Shown here one piece after another: positions 36,097-44,612 of a stretch of DNA of 64,000 bases; the stretch's first letter is position 1, and every line of letters starts with the position of its first letter. Made by a program: the position numbers and the translations under genes. The notes under the pieces were generated by a model. The model was not told the DNA's origin, did not search any database, and saw only the letters and a list, made by a program, of their open reading frames with translations. This DNA is from Acidobacteriota bacterium (GTDB lineage: Bacteria > Acidobacteriota > Terriglobia > Terriglobales > Acidobacteriaceae), in the NCBI GenBank assembly GCA_021780415.1, contig JAJXYW010000055.1, positions 11,333-75,332 on the forward strand, written 5' to 3'.

Positions 36097-37941
36097 ATGA
36101 CTAGGTTGATGGTGAACCTGAAAACTACCTCTCTCGTCGGGCGTTGCGCCCTCGCCACAGCCTGCGCGCCGCTGCTCCTTGCGCTCGTTGGCTGCCCCGG
36201 CGCCAGCCCCGGCAGCAGCGCCTCTCCGGGCCATACCGCGGCGAACACCACGGCACCCACGCTGCAGCAGCAGGCCGCTGACCAGGCCCAGTCCCAGCAG
36301 GCCACACAGCAGATCCTCGCGGCACAGCACACGCAGAAGGTGCAGGCCCTCATCGCCAAGGCTCAGGCCAGCTATCAATCCGGCGTCGCCAACTACAACG
36401 CCAATCGCCTCGACGCTGCCCGTCAGGACTTCGACTTCGCCGTCGACACCATGCTCTCCAGCGGCATGGATCTCAAAAACGATCCGCAGCTCGCCGACGA
36501 ATTTGACCAGCTTCTCTCCGCCATCAACTCCCTCGAACTCGTCGCTCTCAAGCAGGGCAATGGCTTCTCCGAGCAGATCGAAGAGGCCCCGCTCAACGCC
36601 GCCAACGAGGTCACCTTCCCTCCCGACCCCGTGCTCGTCGGCAAGATCGCCGACGAACTGAAGACCACGCAGTCCGATCTCCCTCTCGTCGTCAACGACT
36701 ACGTCGCCGGCTGGATCAACTACTTCACCAACTCTGCCGCCGGCCACGCTCACCTCGCGCGTTCGCTTGAGCGCGCCGGCCGCTACCGCGGCATGATCGC
36801 GAAGGCGCTGCACGACCAGGGCGTGCCCCAGGACCTCATCTATCTTGCTGTGGCCGAGTCCGGCTTTCAGCCCCAGGTCGTCAATGGCAGCTCAGGCGCA
36901 GGCGGCATGTGGCAGTTCATGCCCTTTCGCGGAGCCTACGGCCTTGAGCGCAACGGCTTCTTCGATGAGCGCTTCGATCCCGAGCAATCCACCATCGCCT
37001 ACGCGAAGTACATGAAGGAGCTCTACAACCAGTTCGGCGACTGGTACCTCGCGATGGCAGCCTACAACTGGGGCCCCGGCAACGTACAGCGCGCCGTAGC
37101 TCGAACAGGTTACGCAGACTTCTGGCAGCTCTACCGCCTCAACGCTCTTCCCGCCGAGACCAAGAACTACGTTCCCGGCATCATCGCCGCCGCCATCATG
37201 GCCAAGAACCCCAGGCTCTACGGCCTCACCAACATCGTCCCCGACGCACCTGTGCTCTCCGACGAAGTCACTACCACCTACGCGATTGACATGCGCCTCG
37301 TCGCCGATCTCACCAACTCCACCGTCGCCGAGATCGTCACCCTCAACCCCGCGCTTCTCCGCCTCTCCACGCCCACCGACACTCCCTACGATCTGCACCT
37401 TCCTCCCGGCACCCACGACATCTTCATCCAGCGCCTCAAAAACATTCCCGTGGAAGATCGCACCAGTTGGCGCTTCCACGTTGTCAAGGACGGCGAGACG
37501 CTCGACCAGATTGCCGAGTCGCTGCACTCCCACGCCAGCGAGATCACCACACTCAATAGCCTCACCGATCCCGTCGAGCCTGGCGATGAACTCGTCATTC
37601 CCATCGCGGCAAGCGCCCGGCTCTCTCCCGGCGAGCGCTACAAGATGCGCCGCAACGATACCCTCGTCACCGTCGCAGATCGCTTCGGTGTCAGCGTCGA
37701 GCAGTTGCGCCAGTGGAATCATCTCTCCTCCAATCGCGTCGCACCCGGCCGCTCGCTCTACGTCGTCGCGCCCATCCGGCTTGCACCTCACACCCGCACG
37801 CATAGCCGGCACAGCGGCCACACATCTGCGCATACATCAACCAGGACGGCACACAATGGCCGCACCCAGCAGGCCCATTCGCATGCAGTCAGCCACACCA
37901 CCGCATCCCACCCCGCAAAGAAAAAGAAGAAATCTAAGTGA
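36097..37941 (+). CDS. MltD-like membrane-bound lytic transglycosylase lipoprotein with LysM domains
   Basis: A 614-residue envelope enzyme that cleaves peptidoglycan glycan strands. It has a lipoprotein signal (LLLALVGC lipobox), a Gln/Ala-rich helical region (residues 45-110), a transglycosylase domain with the catalytic Glu in LAVAESGFQPQVVNGSSGAG and the family AYNWGPGNV and NYVPGIIAA blocks, then two LysM peptidoglycan-binding repeats (WRFHVVKDGETLDQIAESLH; YKMRRNDTLVTVADRFGVS). A His/Thr-rich basic tail ends PAKKKKKSK. The start may be ATG 36097 or 36109. The domain order matches E. coli MltD. Confidence 0.92.
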   Translation: MTRLMVNLKTTSLVGRCALATACAPLLLALVGCPGASPGSSASPGHTAANTTAPTLQQQAADQAQSQQATQQILAAQHTQKVQALIAKAQASYQSGVANYNANRLDAARQDFDFAVDTMLSSGMDLKNDPQLADEFDQLLSAINSLELVALKQGNGFSEQIEEAPLNAANEVTFPPDPVLVGKIADELKTTQSDLPLVVNDYVAGWINYFTNSAAGHAHLARSLERAGRYRGMIAKALHDQGVPQDLIYLAVAESGFQPQVVNGSSGAGGMWQFMPFRGAYGLERNGFFDERFDPEQSTIAYAKYMKELYNQFGDWYLAMAAYNWGPGNVQRAVARTGYADFWQLYRLNALPAETKNYVPGIIAAAIMAKNPRLYGLTNIVPDAPVLSDEVTTTYAIDMRLVADLTNSTVAEIVTLNPALLRLSTPTDTPYDLHLPPGTHDIFIQRLKNIPVEDRTSWRFHVVKDGETLDQIAESLHSHASEITTLNSLTDPVEPGDELVIPIAASARLSPGERYKMRRNDTLVTVADRFGVSVEQLRQWNHLSSNRVAPGRSLYVVAPIRLAPHTRTHSRHSGHTSAHTSTRTAHNGRTQQAHSHAVSHTTASHPAKKKKKSK

Positions 37942-38163
37942 TCCCCATCACGTTATGTGGACGCTTTCAGGGATGCCAGTAGAAAAAAATGCACTGCACC
38001 TAAAAAGGTGCTTGCTATTTCATGCCTCCACGCGTAATCCTGTTGACACCATCCGTGTGGTGTATCTCTATCGCATGGAGTGTGATTCGGACTTCGAGTC
38101 ATACAAGTGAATCGATGACGGATTCAACGCAATACAAGAAAGACGTAGTTGGGGGAGAACGTT

Positions 38164-38871
38164 ATGTTGCAAGACGAAGAAACGATCAAGCTCTACGCAG
38201 CAGGCTACGACGAAGAAGACACTGACGACGTGATCGATCTCGATTCACTCGATGAAGAAGATGAGGAAGAGGAGTTCAATATCGTTTCCATCAACCACAT
38301 TGAGGAAGCAGAGATCTTCACCCCTCCACCCACCCCCGTCGCCCCCTATGAGCCGGCAACCCGGCTCTCGGCCGAGCCCACATCCAGCGCTCCACCGCCT
38401 GCAGCCGCCGCACCTAAGAAGATGGCACCCAAGAAGGTTGCTGCCAAGAAGCCTGTGAAGAAGGCTCCGGCGAAGAAGGTTCCCGCAAAGAAGGCTGCAC
38501 CCGCCAAAGCTGCACCCGCCAAAGCCGCGAAGGCCCCGGCGAAGAAGGCCGCAAAGAAGGCTGCGAAGAAAGCCCCGGCCAAGAAGGCCCCTGCAAAGAA
38601 GAAAGCTGCGGGCAAAAAGATTTCAAGTTCTGCCGCGAAGTCAACACGTGCTCTGCGCGGCGGTAAGGCTGCCCCTAAGAAGGCAGTCGGCAACAAGAGC
38701 ACAAGCAACAAAAAATCGACTATGAGAGGTAAGACCTTGGCAACGAAGAAAGCTGTGAAGAAGGCTGTGAAGAAGGCTCCTGCAAAGAAAGCCGTCAAGA
38801 AGGCCGTTGTAAAGAAGGCCGTAAAGAAGGCTCCTGCGAAGAAGGCCGTCAAGAAGGCCGTCAAGAAGTAG
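38164..38871 (+). CDS. Histone H1-like Lys/Ala-rich protein with acidic N-terminal segment
   Basis: A 235-residue protein. Residues 1-45 are strongly acidic (DEEDTDDVIDLDSLDEEDEE), residues 45-85 a Pro/Ala linker, and the last 150 a run of KKAPAKK/KKAVKK repeats like eukaryotic H1 tails and bacterial HctB/AlgP proteins. It should coat DNA as a nucleoid protein, with the acidic head possibly regulating or shielding the tail. ATG 38164 with GGGGGAG seven bases upstream is preferred to 38149. A TTGACA (about 38040) may be its -35, though the -10 is poor. A terminator follows. Confidence 0.8.
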   Translation: MLQDEETIKLYAAGYDEEDTDDVIDLDSLDEEDEEEEFNIVSINHIEEAEIFTPPPTPVAPYEPATRLSAEPTSSAPPPAAAAPKKMAPKKVAAKKPVKKAPAKKVPAKKAAPAKAAPAKAAKAPAKKAAKKAAKKAPAKKAPAKKKAAGKKISSSAAKSTRALRGGKAAPKKAVGNKSTSNKKSTMRGKTLATKKAVKKAVKKAPAKKAVKKAVVKKAVKKAPAKKAVKKAVKK

Positions 38872-38903
38872 TCTTCCCTAACCGCAGTACAAGGCAAGCA
38901 AAA

Positions 38904-38939
38904 GCGCCCGGCTCCCTCTCACGAGGCCCGGGCGTTTTT
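38904..38939. terminator. Terminator between the H1-like and peroxiredoxin genes
   Basis: CGCCCGG and CCGGGCG arms enclose an 18-base loop and are followed by TTTTT on the plus strand. The A-rich left flank allows function in both directions for the two convergent genes. Confidence 0.75.
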
Positions 38940-38963
38940 GCGTCTGCTGCAATCCCGCATCGA

Positions 38964-39512
38964 CTACTTCTTCATTGCCTCAATCGCCGCCAGCACCTCT
39001 CCGCTGTGCGCCTGGATGTCCTTCACCTGCCACTCCTTCACAATCTTGCCCTCGGGCGAAATCAGGAACGTGTCGCGCTCGGCATAATGAACCGGACCAA
39101 ATGACTTCACCGGCACGCCATACGCATCCACCACCTTGCGGTCCGGGTCCGCCAGCAACTTGAACGTCAGAGAGTCCTTGGTACAGAACGATTTGTGGCT
39201 ATCCACCGTGTCCAGCGAAACGCCCAGCACCACTGCATTCAACGCCTCATACTTCTTCAGGTCGCGCTGAAAGTTATGCGCCTCGATCGTGCATCCGGCG
39301 GTCTGGTCCTTGGGGTAGAAGTACAGCACCACCCACTTGCCCTTGTACTCGCTCAGCGACACTTGTTTGTCTTCCTGCGAGGGCAGCGTGAAGTTCGGCG
39401 CCGCCGTTCCAACCGCCACCATATCGCCTGCCGCGGCCACATTCCGCGTCAGCGCAAAACTGCCCGCCAGCGCCACCGCACATCCTACTGCCATCCAACG
39501 CTTCTGAACCAT
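38964..39512 (-). CDS. Exported peroxiredoxin (Bcp/PrxQ type)
   Basis: A 182-residue thiol peroxidase that reduces hydrogen peroxide and organic peroxides. A signal peptide (MVQKRWMAVGCAVALAGSFA) places it in the periplasm, unusual for a Bcp-class enzyme. The peroxidatic Cys74 lies in YPKDQTAGCTIEAHNF (usual form TPGCTxE). Cys110 in SFCTKDS may be the resolving cysteine. It is the last gene of the SDR-LolA-like-fabZ-lpxA-lpxI run, 88 bases after lpxI, so cotranscription is possible but not certain. Confidence 0.88.
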   Translation of the reverse strand: MVQKRWMAVGCAVALAGSFALTRNVAAAGDMVAVGTAAPNFTLPSQEDKQVSLSEYKGKWVVLYFYPKDQTAGCTIEAHNFQRDLKKYEALNAVVLGVSLDTVDSHKSFCTKDSLTFKLLADPDRKVVDAYGVPVKSFGPVHYAERDTFLISPEGKIVKEWQVKDIQAHSGEVLAAIEAMKK

Positions 39513-39600
39513 GGGAGATCTCCTGTGCGCGTCACTCTTGCTGCGAAATCGGCGCCAGCCGCCATCTTATCCACCGCCGCATACGCTCGGCAACGGCCGC

Positions 39601-40500
39601 TCAATCCTGAGCGCTCTCCATCGCTGCACCCACCATCGCGATCCCGGCAGCATTGGCCGCCGCAATCATCCTCTCCCGATCGAACACCAGCGTGCGCCCG
39701 GCCTCCACGCACAGACACGTCGCTCCGGCCGCCCGCATCACCTCAATCGTCGGCACGCCCACCACCGGCACATCGAAGCGCATGTCCTGCTTCGGCTTGG
39801 CGACCTTCACCACCGTCAACCGCCGTTCCAGCGTACTCTCCCCCTGCATCCCCACACCCTGCTCCAACGTCCGGAAGATCTCTCCCGCGCGCGCAATCGT
39901 CGCGTCGGTTCCCTCCATCGCCTCCACCGCCACGCACGCGCTCGCGGCGATCACCACCGTCTGCCCCAGGTCGAACCCCGCAATTCCCCGCGCCACCTTC
40001 AGTCCATACTCCATGTCGCCGCGTTCGGTCGCATCCGGCGCTCGCTCCGTCATCACGCCCACCTGCGCCAGCATCGGTTCCAGAAACGCCGTCGACGACA
40101 GCAGCGTGATGCCCTCATCCTCCAGCACCTTCGCCACCGCACCCAGCAGCATGTCCGTATTGCGCGTACGCAGATTCAGCAGCAACTTCGCCAGCCGCCA
40201 GTCCGGCCGTATGCTCGAAAAAATCTGTTTGTGCTTTACCTGCCCTGCCATCACGGCCCGCGTCACACCTTCACGCTGAAACATCTCGATCAGCCGCGAG
40301 AGCTCTCCCAGCGAAAGCCAGTGCACGCACACGCCTTCCGGATCATGCGCCCCCCGCTCGTCGATCTCGGCATCGGTCTCTTCCTTGATCGCCGCCACCA
40401 CCACGCGCAATCCCTGCGCCCGCGCCGCATCCAGCAGCAGAAACGGAAACCGCCCATTGCCCGCAATCAGCCCAAGCGCCTCACCGCCGCTGCCCGGCAT
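39601..40500 (-). CDS. lpxI: UDP-2,3-diacylglucosamine pyrophosphatase LpxI
   Basis: Hydrolyses UDP-2,3-diacyl-GlcN to lipid X in lipid A synthesis, replacing LpxH. The 299-residue protein has the DUF1009/LpxI N-terminus (LGLIAGNGRFPFLLLDAARA), the central KVLEDEGITLLSSTAFLEPM block and the C-terminal domain with DMRFDVPVVGVPTIEVM and AGRTLVFDRERMI. It begins two bases after the lpxA stop, so the two are surely cotranscribed. The same lpxA-lpxI adjacency is known from other LpxI organisms and strengthens the assignment. Confidence 0.93.
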   Translation of the reverse strand: MPGSGGEALGLIAGNGRFPFLLLDAARAQGLRVVVAAIKEETDAEIDERGAHDPEGVCVHWLSLGELSRLIEMFQREGVTRAVMAGQVKHKQIFSSIRPDWRLAKLLLNLRTRNTDMLLGAVAKVLEDEGITLLSSTAFLEPMLAQVGVMTERAPDATERGDMEYGLKVARGIAGFDLGQTVVIAASACVAVEAMEGTDATIARAGEIFRTLEQGVGMQGESTLERRLTVVKVAKPKQDMRFDVPVVGVPTIEVMRAAGATCLCVEAGRTLVFDRERMIAAANAAGIAMVGAAMESAQD

Positions 40501-40502
40501 AA

Positions 40503-41288
40503 TTACTTGATCACTCCGCGCTCGCTCGCAGCCACGAACTCGGCCAGGTACTTCACATGCTCACCGCCTGCACCCTTCGCCATCATGTCGTGGATCACCT
40601 CCAGCGCCTGCGTTGTATTGCGCTTTCCGCTCACCAGCGCGCGCATCGCCGTCGCCAGTTCGCGCAACTGCTCGGCCGTAAATCCGCGCCGTTGCAGCCC
40701 CACCTTGTTCAGCCCATACGCATGATTATTCCGCTCCACCGACGTCAGCGAGTACGGCAGTACGTCCTGGGTAATCGTCGTCGCCCCGCCAATAAAGCTG
40801 TACCTCCCGATGCGGCAGTACTGATGCACCGGGCACAGCGCGCCCACCACCGCAAAATCCTCCACCACCACATGCCCCGCCAGCGTCGCCGAGTTCGCCA
40901 GAATGCAACCATCTCCCACCGACGAATCATGCCCAATATGCACATACGCCATCAGCAGGCAGTCCGAACCCACCCGCGTCACGCCTCCGCCCAGCACCGT
41001 CCCCCGCGAGATCGTCACCGACTCGCGAATCACATTGCGGTCGCCAATCTCCACCCTCGTCGGCTCCCCCGCATACTTCAAATCCTGCGGCGCAACACCC
41101 AGGCATGCAAACGAGAACACGCGATTGCCGTTGCCCAGCCTCGTATGCCCATCCAGCACCACATGCGACACCAACTCGCAGTCCTCACCCAGCACCACAT
41201 TCGCGCCGATCGTACAGAACGGCCCCACCGTGCAGCTCGCCGGTATCACCGCACCCTCCGCCACTATCGCCGTCGGATGAATACTCAC
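40503..41288 (-). CDS. lpxA: UDP-N-acetylglucosamine acyltransferase LpxA
   Basis: First step of lipid A synthesis: transfers 3-hydroxyacyl from ACP to UDP-GlcNAc. The 261-residue protein is a left-handed beta helix of hexapeptide repeats (IHPTAIVAEGAVI, VGPFCTIGANVVLG) with the catalytic His in VHIGHDSSVGDG and the C-terminal helical part (GLNKVGLQRRGFT). A GTG start at 41288 overlaps the fabZ stop by four bases (GTGA). An in-frame extension to 41342 lies inside fabZ and is rejected. Confidence 0.96.
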   Translation of the reverse strand: MSIHPTAIVAEGAVIPASCTVGPFCTIGANVVLGEDCELVSHVVLDGHTRLGNGNRVFSFACLGVAPQDLKYAGEPTRVEIGDRNVIRESVTISRGTVLGGGVTRVGSDCLLMAYVHIGHDSSVGDGCILANSATLAGHVVVEDFAVVGALCPVHQYCRIGRYSFIGGATTITQDVLPYSLTSVERNNHAYGLNKVGLQRRGFTAEQLRELATAMRALVSGKRNTTQALEVIHDMMAKGAGGEHVKYLAEFVAASERGVIK

Positions 41289-41836
41289 TTCGCTTTCGCC
41301 TCCACTGCCGGCTTCTTCCCCCCACGCGGCACCAGCATACACATGATCGTCGCCTCACAGGCAAGCACGCCATCCACTGTCGCCCTGCCCGACAGCTTCA
41401 CCGCCGTGCTGCGCCAGTTCAGTACCGTCACCTCCATCCGCAGTTGATCGCCCGGCACCACTGCCCGCCGAAACTTCGCATTCTCGATCCCCGTGAACAC
41501 CATCAACTTGCTGTCGCGGTCCGGAATCTCCGTCAGCAGCAGAGCTCCGCCGGCCTGCGCCAGTGCCTCAACAATCAGCACGCCGGGCATAATCGGATAG
41601 TCCGGAAAGTGTCCCGTGAAGTGCGGCTCATTCGCCGTGACATTCTTGATGGCCACAATGCGCTTCTTCCGCTCCATCTCCACCACGCGGTCGATCAGCA
41701 AAAACGGGTAGCGATGCGGCAGAATCGCCATAATCTCGACGATGTCCAGGGTCATCTTCTCCACCGGCGCACCGGCGGCAGAAACAGTTTCGGGTTCAGC
41801 CTGCTTGGCTGCGGGAGTCAAAATCGAATCACTCAT
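41285..41836 (-). CDS. fabZ: 3-hydroxyacyl-ACP dehydratase FabZ
   Basis: Dehydrates 3-hydroxyacyl-ACP in fatty acid elongation and sets the balance between phospholipid and lipid A acyl supply. This 183-residue hot-dog protein has ILPHRYPFLLIDRV, the catalytic His in HFTGHFPDYPIMPGVL and Glu in LIVEALAQAGG. The N-terminal 30 residues and the Lys/Ala C-terminal tail extend beyond the usual 150. It is translationally coupled to lpxA, the common pairing. Confidence 0.95.
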   Translation of the reverse strand: MSDSILTPAAKQAEPETVSAAGAPVEKMTLDIVEIMAILPHRYPFLLIDRVVEMERKKRIVAIKNVTANEPHFTGHFPDYPIMPGVLIVEALAQAGGALLLTEIPDRDSKLMVFTGIENAKFRRAVVPGDQLRMEVTVLNWRSTAVKLSGRATVDGVLACEATIMCMLVPRGGKKPAVEAKAK

Positions 41837-41875
41837 AGCGAGGCCCAGAATACCACCGCACGCGCCCCTGCAGCG

Positions 41876-42721
41876 TTACTTACCCTTCGTCACCAGCTTC
41901 CGGCTGGGATCGAAAAGCTCCGCGGCCAGCTTCACGTTGTACACCGCTCTGGTCAGAAACCTCTCGCCGGTCATATCGCCGTTGTGCGTCGTAACGATCG
42001 AATACGGCGTCGCGATCCCCTGCACCACATGGTAGTCGGCAAACTCCTCGACCTCGGTATTCCAGTCCTTGTACACCGGATCGCGCCATCGAAAGCTCAA
42101 GCTCAGCGGCAGATGCGTGCTCTGGTCCAGCGTCAGCGTCACCGCATCGTTTCCGGCGCTCACAACGCTCACCTCATCGGCCGCATGGCGCTCCACCATC
42201 TTCGACCCCTCATCGATCACCATCACGCCCGGCTGCTTCAGCCACTCCTCCACCACGGTCTCCACCGAGTGCCTCCGCCACCGCTGATACTCCTCCACCT
42301 CCATCGCCGACAGCGGTCGCGTTCCCTTGTACGTAATCTCGTAGCCGTTCTCGCCCGTCCACACCTCCGCCACATCCCGATGGTCCTTCGCCACGATCGC
42401 CCCAAAGTGCGAGATCATCACCACCCGCTCGCCAAACGGCTGCACGCGGTAATACTCCTCAAACTGCGTAGCCCCGCCATCCGGCTGCCCCTTGTAAAAC
42501 CTCGCCGTCCGTCCCTCGAAGATCCACGTCTGCCGCTGCAGCCATGCGTCTCCTCCCAACGCCGCGACCATCGCCTCCAGCAGCTTCTGCCCCCGGGCCG
42601 CATCCTCCACACGCGCAACCTGCGCACTCGGCACCGCCGCAGCCTGCGCTCCCGCGCTCAAACACCCTCCACCCAACACCACTCCCACGCAAACGCACTC
42701 TCGCCATCCGCGCAGCATCAT
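41876..42721 (-). CDS. Exported LolA-like / outer-membrane lipoprotein-sorting-type protein
   Basis: A 281-residue protein with an export signal (CVCVGVVLGGGCLSAGAQA) and a mature part of alternating beta strands reminiscent of the LolA/LppX fold (TWIFEGRTARFYKG, FEEYYRVQPFGERVVM, ITYKGTRPL, PLSLSFRWRDP). The GGC in the signal might instead act as a lipobox. It may carry lipid or lipoprotein across the periplasm, consistent with lying before fabZ-lpxA-lpxI, but the family match is only structural by eye. The start ATG 42721 overlaps the SDR stop (ATGA). Confidence 0.65.
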   Translation of the reverse strand: MMLRGWRECVCVGVVLGGGCLSAGAQAAAVPSAQVARVEDAARGQKLLEAMVAALGGDAWLQRQTWIFEGRTARFYKGQPDGGATQFEEYYRVQPFGERVVMISHFGAIVAKDHRDVAEVWTGENGYEITYKGTRPLSAMEVEEYQRWRRHSVETVVEEWLKQPGVMVIDEGSKMVERHAADEVSVVSAGNDAVTLTLDQSTHLPLSLSFRWRDPVYKDWNTEVEEFADYHVVQGIATPYSIVTTHNGDMTGERFLTRAVYNVKLAAELFDPSRKLVTKGK

Positions 42722-43548
42722 CCCACCAGCACCGCGCCGCCATTTACGTTGAACACTTCGCCGGACACAAACCCCGCCCACTTCGTGCACAGAAACACCA
42801 CCGGCCCGGCAATCTCCTCCGGCTCCGCCGGACGCCCCAGCGGAATCAACCCCAGCGCCTTCTTCGACGCCACCGGATCACTCAGCGTCGCCTCCGACAT
42901 CTCCGTCCGCACCCATCCCGGCGCCACGCAGTTGCACAGAATCCCCTGCGGCGCCAGCTCACTCGACAGGCTCTTCGTCAGCGAGATCAGTGCGCCCTTG
43001 CTCGCCGCATAGTCCGCATGAAACGCCTCACCCCTCTGCGCCGCCGTCGACGCAATCAGCACCACATGCCCTCGCGAAGCATTGGATGTCCCATCTTCCG
43101 CCGCAGGGACACGGGCCTGCGCCAACATCACCGCCACCGCCGCCTGCACCAGCCCGAACACGCTGTCCAGATTCACCCCCAGCGTCCCGCGCCACTGCGC
43201 CGCGCTCATCGTCGCAATCGGCTGATCGTGTGGCGGCCAGATCCCATGATTCACCACCACGCAATCCAGCCTCCCGAACACCCCGACCGCCGCAGCCACC
43301 AGCGCCTGCCCATCCTCCACCGTCGCCAGTTCCTGCTTCACGGCGCGGCAAACATCCTCGCCCCCGCAAGCCTTTACCAACTCCTGCGCCTGCGTCTCTG
43401 CGCTGCGATAGCTGAACACCACCCGCGCTCCCGCCTGCCGCAGCAGCCGCACCGTAGCCGCTCCAATCCCCCGCGACCCGCCCGTTACCAGCACCACTTT
43501 ATCTTCCAGAGAGAGCGAGACACCGCCCGTTGGTTGTGAGAAACTCAT
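42718..43548 (-). CDS. Short-chain dehydrogenase/reductase (FabG-like)
   Basis: A 276-residue NAD(P)-dependent oxidoreductase. The Rossmann motif VTGGSRGIGAA, the NHGIW active-site region, the catalytic YAASKGAL (Tyr and Lys) and the C-terminal GGAVLVG are all present. Classical SDRs include 3-oxoacyl-ACP reductase, and its place at the head of a fabZ-lpxA-lpxI unit makes a role in acyl-chain supply for lipid A plausible but unproven. Coupled by ATGA overlap to the LolA-like gene. Confidence 0.85.
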   Translation of the reverse strand: MSFSQPTGGVSLSLEDKVVLVTGGSRGIGAATVRLLRQAGARVVFSYRSAETQAQELVKACGGEDVCRAVKQELATVEDGQALVAAAVGVFGRLDCVVVNHGIWPPHDQPIATMSAAQWRGTLGVNLDSVFGLVQAAVAVMLAQARVPAAEDGTSNASRGHVVLIASTAAQRGEAFHADYAASKGALISLTKSLSSELAPQGILCNCVAPGWVRTEMSEATLSDPVASKKALGLIPLGRPAEPEEIAGPVVFLCTKWAGFVSGEVFNVNGGAVLVG

Positions 43549-43607
43549 GTCGAAGTTGTAGCAGGTCTCCGCGCTGGATCCAATTCCCGTTCGCCAGGAG
43601 TTCCCCG

Positions 43608-44006
43608 ATGAAATACGCCGTCCTCTCGTCTCGCCTTCTACTCGGCCTCATCTTCTTCGTCTTTGGCATGAACACCATCCTGAACTTCCTGCACATGCCC
43701 TACCCCGCCGGCGACGCCCTCATCTGGTACGGCATCATGGCCGCGCACTCCTGGATGTCCTTCACCGCCATCATCATGATCGTCGCCGGTCTTCTGCTTC
43801 TCGTTGGCCGCTTCGTTCCGCTGGCGCTGGCCCTGCTGGCGCCCATCATCGTCAACATCCTGCTCTACCACGCTCTGCTCTGGCCCCACGGATTCATCCC
43901 GGCCGTCGTCGTCACCTTGCTGGAAGTCATCCTCCTTATCGCCTACCACCGCAGCTTCGCCCCACTCTTCGTGCCCGACCCACCCATCAGCACCCCGAAG
44001 CCTTAG
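43608..44006 (+). CDS. DoxX-family small membrane protein
   Basis: A 132-residue protein with four hydrophobic helices (SSRLLLGLIFFVFGMNTIL, SFTAIIMIVAGLLLLVG, ALALLAPIIVNILLYHALL, VVTLLEVILLIAY) and the DoxX-like N-terminus. Members take part in thiosulfate oxidation or oxidative-stress systems, but most are uncharacterised. ATG 43608 has AGGAG seven bases upstream. The stop codon falls at the junction of a 16-bp tandem duplication, so the last codons exist twice in the DNA. Confidence 0.8.
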   Translation: MKYAVLSSRLLLGLIFFVFGMNTILNFLHMPYPAGDALIWYGIMAAHSWMSFTAIIMIVAGLLLLVGRFVPLALALLAPIIVNILLYHALLWPHGFIPAVVVTLLEVILLIAYHRSFAPLFVPDPPISTPKP

Positions 44007-44020
44007 CACCCCGAAGCCTT
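43989..44020 (+). repeat. 16-bp tandem duplication spanning a stop codon
   Basis: AGCACCCCGAAGCCTT occurs twice without a gap (43989-44004 and 44005-44020). The DoxX stop TAG uses the junction. Confidence 0.85.
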
Positions 44021-44052
44021 AGCGATTTAGCCCAGCAACCACGCTCCCGCAA

Positions 44053-44514
44053 CTACGCGTGCCGCTTCCCCCTGGCTGCCGCCTTCTCCTCTGCGCGCCT
44101 GGCCAGCAACCGCCGCCGCTCCGCAATCAACTTCCCCCGCGCTCGCTCCGGCATCGCCAGCACCTCGCGCACGCCCTTCGGCAGCTTCGCCAGCGTGATC
44201 GCATGCGCGGCACGCAGCTCACTCTCCCACTCGGTATTGCGCAGCACGACCCACGCGTCCACGGCCACCCAATGAATGCGCGCCATATACGGCGCCGGCA
44301 CCATCCCCTCGCGTTCCACCAGCTCCGCAAACCTCTCCGGCCCAGCCGAGTAGCTCACCACCCCATGCTCACCCGCATCCAGATTCATCAGGCAAAACAT
44401 CTTCCCGCCAATCGCCTTGTCCCCCACCCAGAACACAAGATTGTCGCCCCACTGCATCGTCTCGACCACATGCGGCAACCCCAGCAAAAACGCCCGCGCT
44501 CGCTCCACGTCCAT
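44053..44514 (-). CDS. MmcQ/YjbR family protein
   Basis: A 153-residue protein of the MmcQ/YjbR (DUF419) family, small proteins with a CyaY-like fold often called DNA-binding, without an established role. Family blocks are LLGLPHVVETMQWGDNLVFW, GGKMFCLMNLD and WVAVDAW. The Lys/Arg/Ala-rich C-terminal 40 residues (ERARGKLIAERRRLLARRAE) make it basic. ATG 44514 is chosen because the family begins here; the longer frame overlaps the divergent tyrS gene. Confidence 0.82.
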   Translation of the reverse strand: MDVERARAFLLGLPHVVETMQWGDNLVFWVGDKAIGGKMFCLMNLDAGEHGVVSYSAGPERFAELVEREGMVPAPYMARIHWVAVDAWVVLRNTEWESELRAAHAITLAKLPKGVREVLAMPERARGKLIAERRRLLARRAEEKAAARGKRHA

Positions 44515-44559
44515 GCGCCAAAGTATAAGCCACGACCGAACTCGCCCACCCCACCACGC

Positions 44560-44593
44560 GAAGCCTCCCGCCGTCCGCGCAGGACCGCAGGAC
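44560..44593. repeat. Dispersed repeat, copy B
   Basis: The first 25 bases equal copy A (28886-28910). The core CGCCGTCCGCGCAGGACCGC then AGGAC (44569-44593) matches copy C at 23 of 25 positions. It ends just before a TATACT hexamer (44595-44600) and the tyrS start. Confidence 0.75.
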
Positions 44594-44612
44594 CTATACT
44601 TTAACTTGACCC

